From Hafnia paralvei ATCC 29927 (lineage in GTDB: Bacteria > Pseudomonadota > Gammaproteobacteria > Enterobacterales > Enterobacteriaceae), in NCBI RefSeq assembly GCF_001655005.1, contig NZ_LXET01000070.1, forward strand, positions 1 to 48,117: a stretch of DNA of 48,117 nucleotides. The letters are read 5' to 3'. The notes beneath the pieces were generated by a model, which saw only the letters and a program-made list of their open reading frames with translations, made no database searches and had not been told where the DNA came from. This document shows, piece after piece, positions 31,502 to 40,457 of this stretch (position 1 is its first letter; the number at the start of each line of letters is the position of its first letter). Both the position numbers and the translations under genes were made by a program.

Positions 31502-31818
31502 TAATTTCTCCACTCAATAAGAGAAATAGAACGAACAGTAGCGATAACACTCTGGCGGGCTTTGTCAGACAAGGACAAATATCGTTTAAATAAGGCAGCA
31601 GCGTCAGAGTCAATACTTCCATCATTTGTTAACTGTTCAAATAAAGCAGCTAACTTATAAAAATCTAATGAATATAAATCTTTATATACATCATCCCCAC
31701 AATAAATACACCCACGAATCAAACTAAACGCTTCCTTTGTCCAGAAATCATGTCCAAAAGAGGACATTGCCAACCGTATACTACCATTAGCTTGTGATTT
31801 TTGAAATTCATTCAACAT
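31501..31818 (-). CDS. Unknown protein inserted between virB10 and virB11
   Basis: A 105-residue soluble helical protein with two Cys (GCIYCGDD) and no recognised family. Its stop overlaps the virB11 start by one base, so it is translationally coupled to the secretion genes. Canonical virB10-virB11 pairs lack an intervening gene, so this is plasmid-specific. Confidence 0.65.
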   Translation of the reverse strand: MLNEFQKSQANGSIRLAMSSFGHDFWTKEAFSLIRGCIYCGDDVYKDLYSLDFYKLAALFEQLTNDGSIDSDAAALFKRYLSLSDKARQSVIATVRSISLIEWRN

Positions 31819-31910
31819 ATTAACTTCCTCAGTATTTATTAAATTCAGGCAAATTTAATCTCTCGCATATGACAACCTCATATAATGATAGGGGGCATAG
31901 CCCCCTTTAA

Positions 31911-33113
31911 TTAACGGTTGATATAGACGCTACTAAAATCAATATTACGTGGAACTAATATATTCATCATTTCACCCTGATTTATATATGCAGTCGGTGG
32001 AATATTGATTGTATTGTCCAGTGCTTTAGAAGCCATGCTTTCGGCATTGCTGGTTGTGTTATCAATACTGACATCAGAATCATTCTTGCTTGCGGCATTT
32101 GCGGCTGTAGCAAAGAGATCATCAATGAATGACAGCATGATTGCACCACCGAAACGCTCAGCATAATGGTTATCAACCCACGCTTCAGCCCCGGAAGCAC
32201 CTAAGCTATCCGTTCCTAAGCTATCCATTCTTACCGTTACACCTTCCGGGGTATCAGCTTCAGTCCAGTTAAGGAAGACTCGCGCCTGTCCCTGACTAAC
32301 TGCTACTTTCTGCTCACCAAAGAACGTCGTTCCTCGACGCAACAAAAGCGTGGCCGCATTAGCGGAATAAATATCTTTGGTTAACTGGCAAAGAACCAAT
32401 CCTTTGTAGGTTGTCACGATCTTCGTTTTCAACACACACGGCAGTTGAGTACCATGAACCAGTAGATAGTCTTTGTTACCCAACAGGCCAACCTTACCGT
32501 CAGAGTAAGACTCACCTTTCAGAGAATCATTCATTGCCCCGCCCTGATTCTGCGGTGCATTGTCTTTCTTAGTATCCTTCCCAAGATTAACTAACGTTTC
32601 TCCCTGCAACTTCCGTTGAGCTGGCGTCAATGGGGCTTTGTTATTTCCCTTACCGGCAGTTCCCCCGCCTGAAGCCTGAACATCAGGATCAGGCATATCA
32701 TTCTGGTGCTTAATCCGCTCCAGTTCAGCCTTCTCTCTTTCAGCCCGTTCTCTTGCCTCCTTTTCCTTTCGGGCTTTGTCTATGGCGTCCTGTTGCGCTT
32801 TCTGACGTGCGGCTTCGTCTTTCTGCTGGTTTTTTACAATCTCATCCATCTTTGAAGATAATGAGCGATCATCCTGTTGAGAAGTCAAAAGCGTTTCATC
32901 TACCTGAAGCCGCTGATTTGCATTATCATCAGGTTGTGCACGTTTTTTTAGTACAATAGGAACAATGACAATCACGAGAACTAAAATAACAACGATAAAT
33001 AGCAAAAGAATTAAAGCCTTTTTGCTTTTCTTTTTACCTTTGACTTTTAAATTACCGCGATCACCAACCGTTGGAATAGCGCCATCATTCTCATTATTTG
33101 ATTCGTCAGTCAT
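31911..33113 (-). CDS. virB10: VirB10-type core channel protein
   Basis: A 400-residue protein with a short cytoplasmic N-terminus, a membrane helix (ALILLLFIVVILVLVIVIV, about 33-52), a charged helical periplasmic linker (KARKEKEARERAEREKAELER), then the conserved beta-rich C-terminal domain with LVHGTQLPCVLKTKI, LLRRGTTFFGEQ and MLSFIDDL. VirB10 spans both membranes and signals between ATPases and outer-membrane core. It follows a 66-residue frame that overlaps its start by 8 bases. Confidence 0.95.
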   Translation of the reverse strand: MTDESNNENDGAIPTVGDRGNLKVKGKKKSKKALILLLFIVVILVLVIVIVPIVLKKRAQPDDNANQRLQVDETLLTSQQDDRSLSSKMDEIVKNQQKDEAARQKAQQDAIDKARKEKEARERAEREKAELERIKHQNDMPDPDVQASGGGTAGKGNNKAPLTPAQRKLQGETLVNLGKDTKKDNAPQNQGGAMNDSLKGESYSDGKVGLLGNKDYLLVHGTQLPCVLKTKIVTTYKGLVLCQLTKDIYSANAATLLLRRGTTFFGEQKVAVSQGQARVFLNWTEADTPEGVTVRMDSLGTDSLGASGAEAWVDNHYAERFGGAIMLSFIDDLFATAANAASKNDSDVSIDNTTSNAESMASKALDNTINIPPTAYINQGEMMNILVPRNIDFSSVYINR

Positions 33114-33306
33114 TAGCGCCCTCCTTTTTAACCAACGATGTTATTTCATTAGTGCGAAAAATAACTTTAACATTGCAATTATCCAATATAGCTTTTGCCA
33201 TATTATCTATTTCTGTTTCTGATAATTGACTGTAATCAGGAATAGAAAGAATTGACATGCCGGTTCTTGGTGAAGCGTAAATTAAGCTATGATTATTTTG
33301 TTTCAT
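33106..33306 (-). CDS. 66-residue protein between virB9 and virB10
   Basis: A small soluble frame overlapping virB9 by 14 bases and virB10 by 8. The segment DYSQLSETEIDNMAKAILDN followed by CNVKVIFRTNE recalls a strand-helix-strand piece seen in TraD/VirD4-type coupling proteins; that resemblance is weak. Tight overlaps on both sides favour real translation. Confidence 0.6.
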   Translation of the reverse strand: MKQNNHSLIYASPRTGMSILSIPDYSQLSETEIDNMAKAILDNCNVKVIFRTNEITSLVKKEGAND

Positions 33307-34075
33307 TAATAACCTCCCTCTTCAAGCCGGTTGACGTGGCATTTGTACTGTATGAAGCTGGCTTGATAGAGTCAGATTTAATGCCGAGTACCAAGTTACC
33401 CAATCTCACCCGATATTGATTTGCCACTTCATGGATAACCATTACGTCATTTTCCATATGCGTATTTACCAGCCCTTCCTTACCATCAGGAAGAATGCGG
33501 TAGACAATTGGAAGATCCGTAGAACTTGGAAAGCGCAGACAGGTAAAGCGGCCATCGTCCCATGCGCCCACAGGCGCAATTGCCGAATCGCCTTTCTTCT
33601 GATAGTTCCAGTTCATATGGCCGGTAGTCATACACGGCAACGGAGGCTTGCTATTGAAGACATTTTTAGGTGGCACTGGATAGACAAAACGCACAATCCA
33701 CGCCGCCGGAACGCCTTTAGATACAGACTCTAAAGAAAATGCGTAGGTACGTTTATTTGAAACCAGAGTAACGTTGGTATCTGGCTGTTCAGCAATTGGA
33801 CGCAGAAAAATACTGTTGCCGCGAACGCTGACATTCCACGCCAACGGATCTCCGAGTCCCATCCCTGCTACCGGCTCAGTAATAAACTCATCTTTATCAA
33901 GCTGAATGAGCGTTGAAACCCCCTCTTTAACTTTGATTCGCGTCACATCATCCGGGTTATAAAGAACCGTCTGGATGCGTGAATCATAGGCTGTACGTTG
34001 GGGGTTAATTTCTGCGTGAGCGACGGTGGATAAAAGCAAGGTTGCGACAAGAGATAAAGCTAATCCCCTTTTCAT
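33293..34075 (-). CDS. virB9: VirB9-type outer-membrane core protein
   Basis: A 260-residue protein with signal peptide (ending TVAHA), YDSRIQTVLYNPDDVTRI near the N-terminus and repeated beta motifs, TNVTLVSNKRTYAFSL and FTCLRFPSSTDLPIVYRI. This is the VirB9/CagX pattern. It forms the outer-membrane core ring with VirB7 and VirB10. It overlaps virB8 by 4 bases (ATGA). Confidence 0.93.
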   Translation of the reverse strand: MKRGLALSLVATLLLSTVAHAEINPQRTAYDSRIQTVLYNPDDVTRIKVKEGVSTLIQLDKDEFITEPVAGMGLGDPLAWNVSVRGNSIFLRPIAEQPDTNVTLVSNKRTYAFSLESVSKGVPAAWIVRFVYPVPPKNVFNSKPPLPCMTTGHMNWNYQKKGDSAIAPVGAWDDGRFTCLRFPSSTDLPIVYRILPDGKEGLVNTHMENDVMVIHEVANQYRVRLGNLVLGIKSDSIKPASYSTNATSTGLKREVINETK

Positions 34076-34845
34076 CGTTTACCTCCGGCCACATTTTCAG
34101 GATCGGCACGATAGCTAACAACACGGAATCCAAGTGGATTAATTAACCGTTGTTGCTCAGTGCGAATCTTTTTCAAATAGTCATATGCTATTGTCGCAAC
34201 AAAGTTAGCCGGTTTATATTCCGGTGCCATTGTTCCGTTAGAATTTTTGACATACTTGATAAAACGCACCTGCGCTACATCACCTACAAAAGTAACGGAA
34301 ACAACACGCACCATTACTTTCTTATCTTTCTTTAAGAGATAAAGCGGCGACACGTCTTTATTTTCAATAATGGTCTTATATTCAGTAAAGACTTTATCAT
34401 TTGTCATTAAACCGACCACATCATACATATTTTGCACTGTTTGCCATTCGTATGATTCCCGATTAGTCACGAACTTACTTAGCCAGTATTTATCTAACTC
34501 CTGACCATATGTAGTTTGAGCGTCACTCATAGGAGTAACAACATCGGTATAACCGGTATTGTTATCAACACGAATAACATATGGCATCACCTTTTTAAGT
34601 GGCATCATCATTGCTATTGCTGCTGCCATCAAAGCGGTAACAACACAAGCAATAATAGCGATCCGCCATGCTGTTTTTGCACTTTTAAAAGCTAACGTTA
34701 TCCGGTCATTTTCAAATTCCCTAACCGCCTTAAAATGCAAATCAGCATTTGTCTTTGCGATTTTTTCTTCTTTGGGAGATTTAGCTTTTTGCGCAGCTTC
34801 AGCATTCTCACCCAAGATTAATTTTTTATTACCACGTTTAAACAT
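34072..34845 (-). CDS. virB8: VirB8-type assembly factor
   Basis: About 257 residues from MFKRGNKKLILGENAE. One membrane helix (AWRIAIIACVVTALMAAAIAMM) and a periplasmic NTF2-like domain with PYVIRVDNNTG, VTNRESYEWQTVQ and YLKKIRTEQQRLINPLGFRV, diagnostic of VirB8. It is an essential inner-membrane scaffold. The chosen start overlaps virB7 by 8 bases; ATG 34863 would extend it by six residues. Confidence 0.93.
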   Translation of the reverse strand: MFKRGNKKLILGENAEAAQKAKSPKEEKIAKTNADLHFKAVREFENDRITLAFKSAKTAWRIAIIACVVTALMAAAIAMMMPLKKVMPYVIRVDNNTGYTDVVTPMSDAQTTYGQELDKYWLSKFVTNRESYEWQTVQNMYDVVGLMTNDKVFTEYKTIIENKDVSPLYLLKKDKKVMVRVVSVTFVGDVAQVRFIKYVKNSNGTMAPEYKPANFVATIAYDYLKKIRTEQQRLINPLGFRVVSYRADPENVAGGKR

Positions 34846-34963
34846 GTGTATTTGCCCCTGCATTATTAATTGGTGTCCACTCGCCTGTAGGTTCAGGCGG
34901 CACAGGAGGGCTTGAGCATCCCGCTAAAAGAGCAATAAGCAAAACCAGAGCTATTTTTTTCAT
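34838..34963 (-). CDS. virB7: VirB7-type lipoprotein, 41 residues
   Basis: Too short for most gene callers. MKKIALVLLIALLAGC is a lipoprotein signal with lipobox LLAG-C, followed by a Pro-rich mature part (PPVPPEPTGEWTPI). An AAAGGTGG ribosome binding site precedes it. Position between virB6 and virB8 is exactly that of virB7, which anchors the outer-membrane core ring. Confidence 0.88.
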   Translation of the reverse strand: MKKIALVLLIALLAGCSSPPVPPEPTGEWTPINNAGANTHV

Positions 34964-34964
34964 C

Positions 34965-35912
34965 TCAGCCACCTTTAATACCGTTTTTCATGAAATTGGA
35001 AACAACCGAAGCTGCTTTACCAGCAACGCCGCCTGTCATTTTCTTAGCGATACCCGCCCCTCCACCAACCATTGAATTAGTTGCTCCAGTTAAACCATTA
35101 ATCCCCATTCCACCCGTTAAGGTTGAAACAAGAACACTTATTTGCTGGATAACAAAGACACTAATAAAGAACACAATGATTATCTGAAATGAAGATTCAA
35201 CCCCCAAATCGGCAAGATTAAATTTGCTGGTAATGAAGTCATTTAATATACCGATTGCAAGCGTGTACATAACGCTTAACAATATATAGTTAAGACACTG
35301 CCCACACCAACTTGTAAAAAAACCTCTTGTTGGTGGATAAAATGCGAACCAGATAAATATCGGGCCAACATCCAGTAACAGGCCAACCATAAACTTAGCG
35401 ACTAACAGATATGCTGCCGCGTAGAATATAAATACAAATGACCCAATATAAGTAAGCACAACCGCATATAATGCCTGAAAAGAAACACTCCAATCGTCAG
35501 TAAGACCGAATTGCATCTTATCAATCATTGTATCAAGACTGGTCTTTACATTACTTATCATCGAGTCCAGCGCCGTAGCTGATGCCGGGCTACCTGTCAC
35601 CGCTGCACTGATTTGATCTCCTGCACCTGTGACAAATGGAACAACATACTGGATATAGTAAGGAGAACTCACGGTGAATGCCGAGACAAGCGCAAGTGAC
35701 ATTACATTTTTAATAACCTCAGATACGATCACCTCCTGATTCGTATACATTATTTTATAAGTAATGAAGATAACATAAACTAACAATGCCGCCCCCATTA
35801 CGGGGGCAACAGCAGAAGTAATAGCAGATACAGAACTGCCGATTTGATTAGTTATTACGTTTGAAAGATCATTGAACAAATCAGAAATAATATTTTCGAT
35901 TGCCATCGTCAT
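34965..35912 (-). CDS. virB6: VirB6-type polytopic channel protein
   Basis: A 315-residue protein with at least five membrane segments (including about 34-52, 67-85, 147-175, 183-200, 210-235 and 240-265) and a conserved PTRGFFTSWCGQCLNYILL region. The C-terminus is Gly/Ala-rich (GGGAGIAKKMTGGVAGK). VirB6 lines the inner-membrane translocation path. It overlaps virB5 by 4 bases. The usual entry-exclusion gene seen here in pKM101 is absent. Confidence 0.92.
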   Translation of the reverse strand: MTMAIENIISDLFNDLSNVITNQIGSSVSAITSAVAPVMGAALLVYVIFITYKIMYTNQEVIVSEVIKNVMSLALVSAFTVSSPYYIQYVVPFVTGAGDQISAAVTGSPASATALDSMISNVKTSLDTMIDKMQFGLTDDWSVSFQALYAVVLTYIGSFVFIFYAAAYLLVAKFMVGLLLDVGPIFIWFAFYPPTRGFFTSWCGQCLNYILLSVMYTLAIGILNDFITSKFNLADLGVESSFQIIIVFFISVFVIQQISVLVSTLTGGMGINGLTGATNSMVGGGAGIAKKMTGGVAGKAASVVSNFMKNGIKGG

Positions 35913-36553
35913 TTACTCCTGAATTCGTCAATCCATGACTGAGCGCGTGCTTTGTTCTGTATATGCTCCCTTTGTTCCATCATTGTTTTCACTGCATTGA
36001 CTTTAGCCTGTTCGTTTTGAATTTGAGTTTGCTCAAATAAAATACGGTTGGCGTAATCAGATTTTTGCTGCGGCGTTTGCGCAGAATTCATATAAGAGGC
36101 AAGCTGTTCAATATTCTTAGTACGTTGAACCGTTGAATCATATGCTTCCTGCATGGTATTCAGGTTACTGAGTAATGAATCGTACTGCTCCTGAACTTCA
36201 GGATTAGACGATTTCAATTGGTACTGGTCACGTAAACCAGAAACATCCCCTGAACTATAAATATCAGTCCAGTTGTCAGGAAGATAACTAGTCAAGGTTG
36301 GATCATTTAAGATATCGCCCAAACTCCAGTTACCTTCAAAACGGGCTTTCTCAGCTTCAGCAGCCGCTACAGCTTGATTGTACTGGTCTTTGAGCTGGTT
36401 AAGCTGGTCAGCAGCTTGTTGAGCGGTTTCAGTAGCGTTCTGTACCATTTGCATAATACTACCGGCATCAAATACCGGGATACCTGTCGCGTTAGCGATA
36501 AGAGGCGCAGTAAAATAACAGGCAATAAAGACTGATAATAATTTTCGTCTCAT
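35909..36553 (-). CDS. virB5: VirB5-type minor pilus protein
   Basis: A 214-residue protein with signal peptide (LIANA cleavage) and mature start TGIPVFDAGSIMQMVQNATETAQQAADQL, the standard VirB5/TraC opening, then a long helical bundle. It caps the pilus and aids recipient contact. A strong terminator-like hairpin lies just upstream (36566-36592), between virB4 and virB5. Confidence 0.93.
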   Translation of the reverse strand: MRRKLLSVFIACYFTAPLIANATGIPVFDAGSIMQMVQNATETAQQAADQLNQLKDQYNQAVAAAEAEKARFEGNWSLGDILNDPTLTSYLPDNWTDIYSSGDVSGLRDQYQLKSSNPEVQEQYDSLLSNLNTMQEAYDSTVQRTKNIEQLASYMNSAQTPQQKSDYANRILFEQTQIQNEQAKVNAVKTMMEQREHIQNKARAQSWIDEFRSK

Positions 36554-36565
36554 ATTAATATCCTC

Positions 36566-36592
36566 AAAAAAAAAGACGCCTTAAGCGTCTTT
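36566..36592 (-). terminator. Terminator/attenuator between virB4 and virB5
   Basis: Minus strand: AAAGACGC-TTAAG-GCGTCTTTTTTTTT. A textbook intrinsic terminator inside the virB operon, before virB5. Confidence 0.85.
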
Positions 36593-36615
36593 ATCAACAA
36601 ACCAAAAATCAGGTA

Positions 36616-39027
36616 TTAACCTTTTCGTTTCTCTCTCAGCCTCCGTTGAAACTCAGGAATCCAGATATCAGGATCTTCGGTATTTAGCTCTTTACGAATA
36701 CGCTCACATAATGCAATTGAAGACGTTGAACCTGAGATAATAGGTAGAAAGTCGTCAAATCCAGATAAATCCATTTTGGCGAAACAAGATGAATTTGATT
36801 GCTTCACCAAAAACATTCTACACTCTTTATCCAGCTTTGATATTTCATCAAACTCTTTCTTCGTACAGCCAATTTTCAAATAACTTTCTTCCACAGCATC
36901 AGGATTAGGAAGAAGTATTTTTGTAGGCGTTTGCTGAACTATCGCAGAGAATATTTCACAATTAATTGCATCCTCCGGCGACTGAGAAATTAACCAGAGA
37001 AATTCACCTTTTAAACGACCAGCTTTTAACCCTGCTTTAATCAAGCTCTGAGTTAATGGGAAGTTCGCAGGCATCCAGAACTCTTCAACAATGGTTAACA
37101 TCAACCGGCCTTCTTTCTGCATCATGTTCTTATAGAAGAACAGTGTTGCTAAAAGTGGTTCGGTGGCAGCATGGGTTTTACCACTATCATCTTTCTGAAG
37201 AATAACCGTGGTATCAAAACCAATCTTATCAAAATCATTAGGATTGAATTTATTAACCGGGGAATCTAATGCCCATGCCAATTTACCGCCTTCACTGGCA
37301 CACCATTTAGACAGTCGAGTATGTAGATCACTTGTACTTGGAATATCGAGCAGTAAGGCGCTAAATCGCCGCTGTTCAACATCCAACCCCAATACGGCAT
37401 CAACGGCATTTTTAACAATTTTGGCGTCTTTATCTGAGATTTTACCATTCTCATCTGAAGCACAACGTTCAACTAAGCGATAAAGGAACTGGCGAAGTTC
37501 TGGTGTAGGTTCATTAACAACGTTCCCACTATCATCAAGATACGTTATCTGGAAAGGATTCAAGCCCGTGAACACCCCTTCCTGAAGAGTAAAGTAGCTT
37601 CCTCCATACGCCCTGACAAAAAGCTCAGTTGACCGGTTAAAGTCAATAACAAACATCTGTGGATCAAAACGCTGTACAAACGCGCACATCGTGGCTTCCA
37701 GCGTAGTTTTCCCTGTACCGGTAGCACCAAGAATCAAAGCATGGCCAGCGATAAACTGTCCGGTTACATTCTTATGTAAATCGCTATAGTGGGTATTCAG
37801 AAAATACAGACCATCTGAACGTGTTTTCACCGGCATAATTGCCGTACCGTCGCCTATAGGGTTCCCTGTAGGCTTACCAAACGAGTAGTTGTGAAATGAC
37901 ACACCACACGCCAGATTAGCCGACGTTCTCACGGATGATAACGGACGGTATTTGGATGAGGGCATGATACTGATGAATGCAAACGGTGCTTCTAGGTTGC
38001 ATTTAAGCCATCGAGCACCACGTCCAAGCGTCAAAAATTCACTGGCTACTTTGTTACCGTTGTTTAGTGCCTGTTCCGGGCTGTTGCCGTAGACAATCAA
38101 AGACGCTTGATAGTCACCAAATTGAGCCTCACCACTGGAAAGAACAGCTTTACCTAACTCCAGTTCCTCCACCTGATGAGTCGCAGCATCACTAACAGAA
38201 GCCAATTTGTTCTGCTGCTGGTCAATCATTTTTAGGCTCTTCTGCGACGAAGTAAAAAGGAATGACTGCGACAATACAAATTCATACGGAGCTGCTAACA
38301 GAAAATCCCACATTCCATTTTTAGTTTTTGCAGGGTAATCTTTTAAGAGATAACTGACCGCAAAACGACTATTTAACGTCTCCTTATTTCTGATTTCCTC
38401 AACATCGTAACCAAAAGCCCACTCACTGCTTTGAATTGATTCCGTAACCGGCGTGTGAGAGAGAGGTATTTGTGTTTCCTGTCCATTCAATAAAAATGAC
38501 AAGAACTGGCTATTCTCACACAAATAAAGTCCATTAGCGGAGTCCTGAACCATAAGCAGACTACAGTTGAAATTTTTAAATACCGTCAATGCCTGATTAT
38601 TAATGTTAGTGAGCTGTTCCACACCATCATTAAAATCAGAATACTTTAAGACAAACGTGACATAGTATTGTGTCTTAAAAAAATTTCCGTTTTCGAATGA
38701 CTCGCAGTATTTACTCACAAAGTCAGTAACAAACTGGCTTTTAAATTTATAACGTTGCAAGAGTGATACTCTTCTTTTGACTATATGTGTCCATATAGCC
38801 AAATTACCCCCACAATCTTTACCAATAGAACGCAGGTAGTTATTAACCGCAATGAATCTATTTCGAATCAGGTTATCTGATTCAGATTCATAGGGCATTC
38901 CTTCGATAACGATAGTGGAAAGTAACTTACCGTCTTCTGTACTGATAATACTATCAGTGACATTAAACTGATAAGGAGGAATCTTCCCCTCTATCGGAGA
39001 TAGCTTTTTTGAAGAACCGTTTTGCAT
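36616..39027 (-). CDS. virB4: VirB4-type secretion ATPase
   Basis: About 803 residues. Walker A HALILGATGTGKTTLEATM and FVIDFNRSTELFVRAYGG near residues 432-475; Walker B MLTIVEEFWMP and LKAGRLKGEFLWLISQSPED follow. It powers pilus biogenesis and transfer. The ATG at 39027 was chosen after comparing with the family N-terminus; it overlaps virB3 by 65 bases. In-frame starts up to 39060 exist. Confidence 0.95.
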   Translation of the reverse strand: MQNGSSKKLSPIEGKIPPYQFNVTDSIISTEDGKLLSTIVIEGMPYESESDNLIRNRFIAVNNYLRSIGKDCGGNLAIWTHIVKRRVSLLQRYKFKSQFVTDFVSKYCESFENGNFFKTQYYVTFVLKYSDFNDGVEQLTNINNQALTVFKNFNCSLLMVQDSANGLYLCENSQFLSFLLNGQETQIPLSHTPVTESIQSSEWAFGYDVEEIRNKETLNSRFAVSYLLKDYPAKTKNGMWDFLLAAPYEFVLSQSFLFTSSQKSLKMIDQQQNKLASVSDAATHQVEELELGKAVLSSGEAQFGDYQASLIVYGNSPEQALNNGNKVASEFLTLGRGARWLKCNLEAPFAFISIMPSSKYRPLSSVRTSANLACGVSFHNYSFGKPTGNPIGDGTAIMPVKTRSDGLYFLNTHYSDLHKNVTGQFIAGHALILGATGTGKTTLEATMCAFVQRFDPQMFVIDFNRSTELFVRAYGGSYFTLQEGVFTGLNPFQITYLDDSGNVVNEPTPELRQFLYRLVERCASDENGKISDKDAKIVKNAVDAVLGLDVEQRRFSALLLDIPSTSDLHTRLSKWCASEGGKLAWALDSPVNKFNPNDFDKIGFDTTVILQKDDSGKTHAATEPLLATLFFYKNMMQKEGRLMLTIVEEFWMPANFPLTQSLIKAGLKAGRLKGEFLWLISQSPEDAINCEIFSAIVQQTPTKILLPNPDAVEESYLKIGCTKKEFDEISKLDKECRMFLVKQSNSSCFAKMDLSGFDDFLPIISGSTSSIALCERIRKELNTEDPDIWIPEFQRRLREKRKG

Positions 39028-39367
39028 GGGATTCCCTTGATTTTTCATCGCCAGATACAAAAACTAAAACGTCGCTCCCTTGTTTCAGTCTTAGGAACGC
39101 CCCCTTTAGTCGCCAAGTCATGATTTCCATTGCATTTGGATCGTCTTCACATATAAGCTTCAGGACAAATAAGCAGAGAAAAACAACAGCAGGGAAAATA
39201 AGCCCATACCCTCCCCACATAAGTAGCCCTGCAAATCCACCGAATACCATTAAAAAGCATCCAAACAGCATAGGCATTAAAGGCACTCCCATAAAAAGGG
39301 CTGGCCTGTTCATGCCGTTATAAGAAACATACTCAGAATCATCTTCTGAATTTTTATCAACGCTCAT
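38963..39367 (-). CDS. virB3: VirB3-type inner-membrane protein
   Basis: About 134 residues from MSVDKNSEDDSEYVSYNG. NRPALFMGVPLMPMLFGCFLMVFGG then FPAVVFLCLFVLKLICEDDPNAMEIM is the compact two-helix VirB3 core, with the conserved DPNA motif. The C-terminal extension (30 residues, basic) overlaps virB4, and is longer than usual. The ATG at 39367 has AAGG upstream. Confidence 0.9.
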   Translation of the reverse strand: MSVDKNSEDDSEYVSYNGMNRPALFMGVPLMPMLFGCFLMVFGGFAGLLMWGGYGLIFPAVVFLCLFVLKLICEDDPNAMEIMTWRLKGAFLRLKQGSDVLVFVSGDEKSRESHAKRFFKKAISDRGEDSSLSV

Positions 39368-39378
39368 AAGCAGCCTTA

Positions 39379-39398
39379 GCGGGGGAACAATCCCCCGC
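39379..39398 (-). other. Hairpin between virB2 and virB3
   Basis: Perfect GCGGGGGA-N4-TCCCCCGC inverted repeat directly after the pilin gene, with no T-run. Likely an mRNA 3'-end stabiliser that raises pilin over downstream products. Confidence 0.65.
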
Positions 39399-39412
39399 CT
39401 ATAAAATTCCAC

Positions 39413-39751
39413 TTACTGGAACAGATCCAGCGCCCAAGTACCGCCAACTACTGCACCACCGGCTAAGCAGCAATACACCAGAGCCATACCTACTTCCCCC
39501 CATGTTTTACGTTCCATGAAGGCCATTGCGCAGCAATACAGCAGGTAGACCAAAGCACCGACACCAACGAACGTAAACAACCATGTTTTAACATCAGTTA
39601 ACGCGCTGGTAGCCGCATCAAGACCGCCCCCGGCAAACGCTGGTGACGCTAAGACCAATACAAAAAGAGCGCCGAAGGCGCTCTTAATTGATTTGGTCAT
39701 GGTATTTTTAAAAGTCAGAGAGAATAGTGCAGTTTTCATTTTATTAAACAT
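39413..39751 (-). CDS. virB2: VirB2-type major pilin
   Basis: A 112-residue precursor with a long signal peptide (cleavage near SPAFA-GGG) and a mature pilin of about 70 residues with two hydrophobic helices, WLFTFVGVGALVYLLYCCAMAFM and VGMALVYCCLAGGAVVGG. Standard VirB2/TraM architecture; the Cys pair CC in each helix is unusual. An AAAGG ribosome binding site precedes it. Confidence 0.92.
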   Translation of the reverse strand: MFNKMKTALFSLTFKNTMTKSIKSAFGALFVLVLASPAFAGGGLDAATSALTDVKTWLFTFVGVGALVYLLYCCAMAFMERKTWGEVGMALVYCCLAGGAVVGGTWALDLFQ

Positions 39752-39763
39752 TACGTTTACCTT

Positions 39764-40402
39764 TTATAGATTGAAATCACCGTAAACATCCCAAGGTTGT
39801 TTCTTAGGCTTATTTTCGGCACTTGCTTGTGTTGAATCCTTTATATCGTCTTGAGCAACGACATAATCTTTATCAGAAGTGTCTTTATTGGGCTTAATCG
39901 CAGGGACGCTGTAAATTTTATTTACTGCGTTATTTGCCCGATCTACATAGCTTTCATTTTTCTTTCCTTCTTTAACAAACCCTCGTGACATATTTCCAGA
40001 GTAATAACAAGACAAAGCACCCCGAAGAGCGGCTTGCTCATCAGGAAATCGCTTATCTTTTTTTGCATCGATATAACATTGCTCGTATATTTTCGCGCCC
40101 GTAGCGATGTTATTACAAGGCTCATAGGCTTTTTCAATATCAATGCCATATTTAACGAAGTTCTTTTTATTAACTTGCATCAAACCAGCACTGTAGTTTT
40201 TCCCTTGTTTTTCTAGCTCCTTGGTGAATTTTATTGCACTTGCTTTATCTTCTGGATAAATAGAACTCCCATCGTCTACAACTGCAATAACATTTGGATT
40301 ACCCGATGATTCAACACTAACGATGGTTTCCAGTGTTGTTGGGGCGACTTGTGGTGCGCATTGTAAAAACAACGCAGCTAGAGCGGCTTTTGTGAGTATC
40401 AT
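39764..40402 (-). CDS. virB1: VirB1-type lytic transglycosylase
   Basis: A 212-residue periplasmic enzyme with a short N-terminal signal, catalytic Glu in TIVSVESSGNPNVI, GLMQVNKKNF and ALSCYYSGN motifs of the SLT family. It cleaves peptidoglycan to admit the channel. The C-terminal tail is polar and unstructured. An intrinsic terminator lies directly upstream (40414-40438), so basal read-through may control the virB operon. Confidence 0.93.
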   Translation of the reverse strand: MILTKAALAALFLQCAPQVAPTTLETIVSVESSGNPNVIAVVDDGSSIYPEDKASAIKFTKELEKQGKNYSAGLMQVNKKNFVKYGIDIEKAYEPCNNIATGAKIYEQCYIDAKKDKRFPDEQAALRGALSCYYSGNMSRGFVKEGKKNESYVDRANNAVNKIYSVPAIKPNKDTSDKDYVVAQDDIKDSTQASAENKPKKQPWDVYGDFNL

Positions 40403-40413
40403 TAAATTTACCT

Positions 40414-40438
40414 AAAAAAAAAGCCGCTTTAGCGGCAT
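40414..40438 (-). terminator. Terminator/attenuator before virB1
   Basis: Minus strand: GCCGC-TAAA-GCGGC followed by nine T, ending 12 bases before virB1. It separates virB1 from the small upstream genes. Confidence 0.85.
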
Positions 40439-40457
40439 TGTCAATTCATCAAAACAT

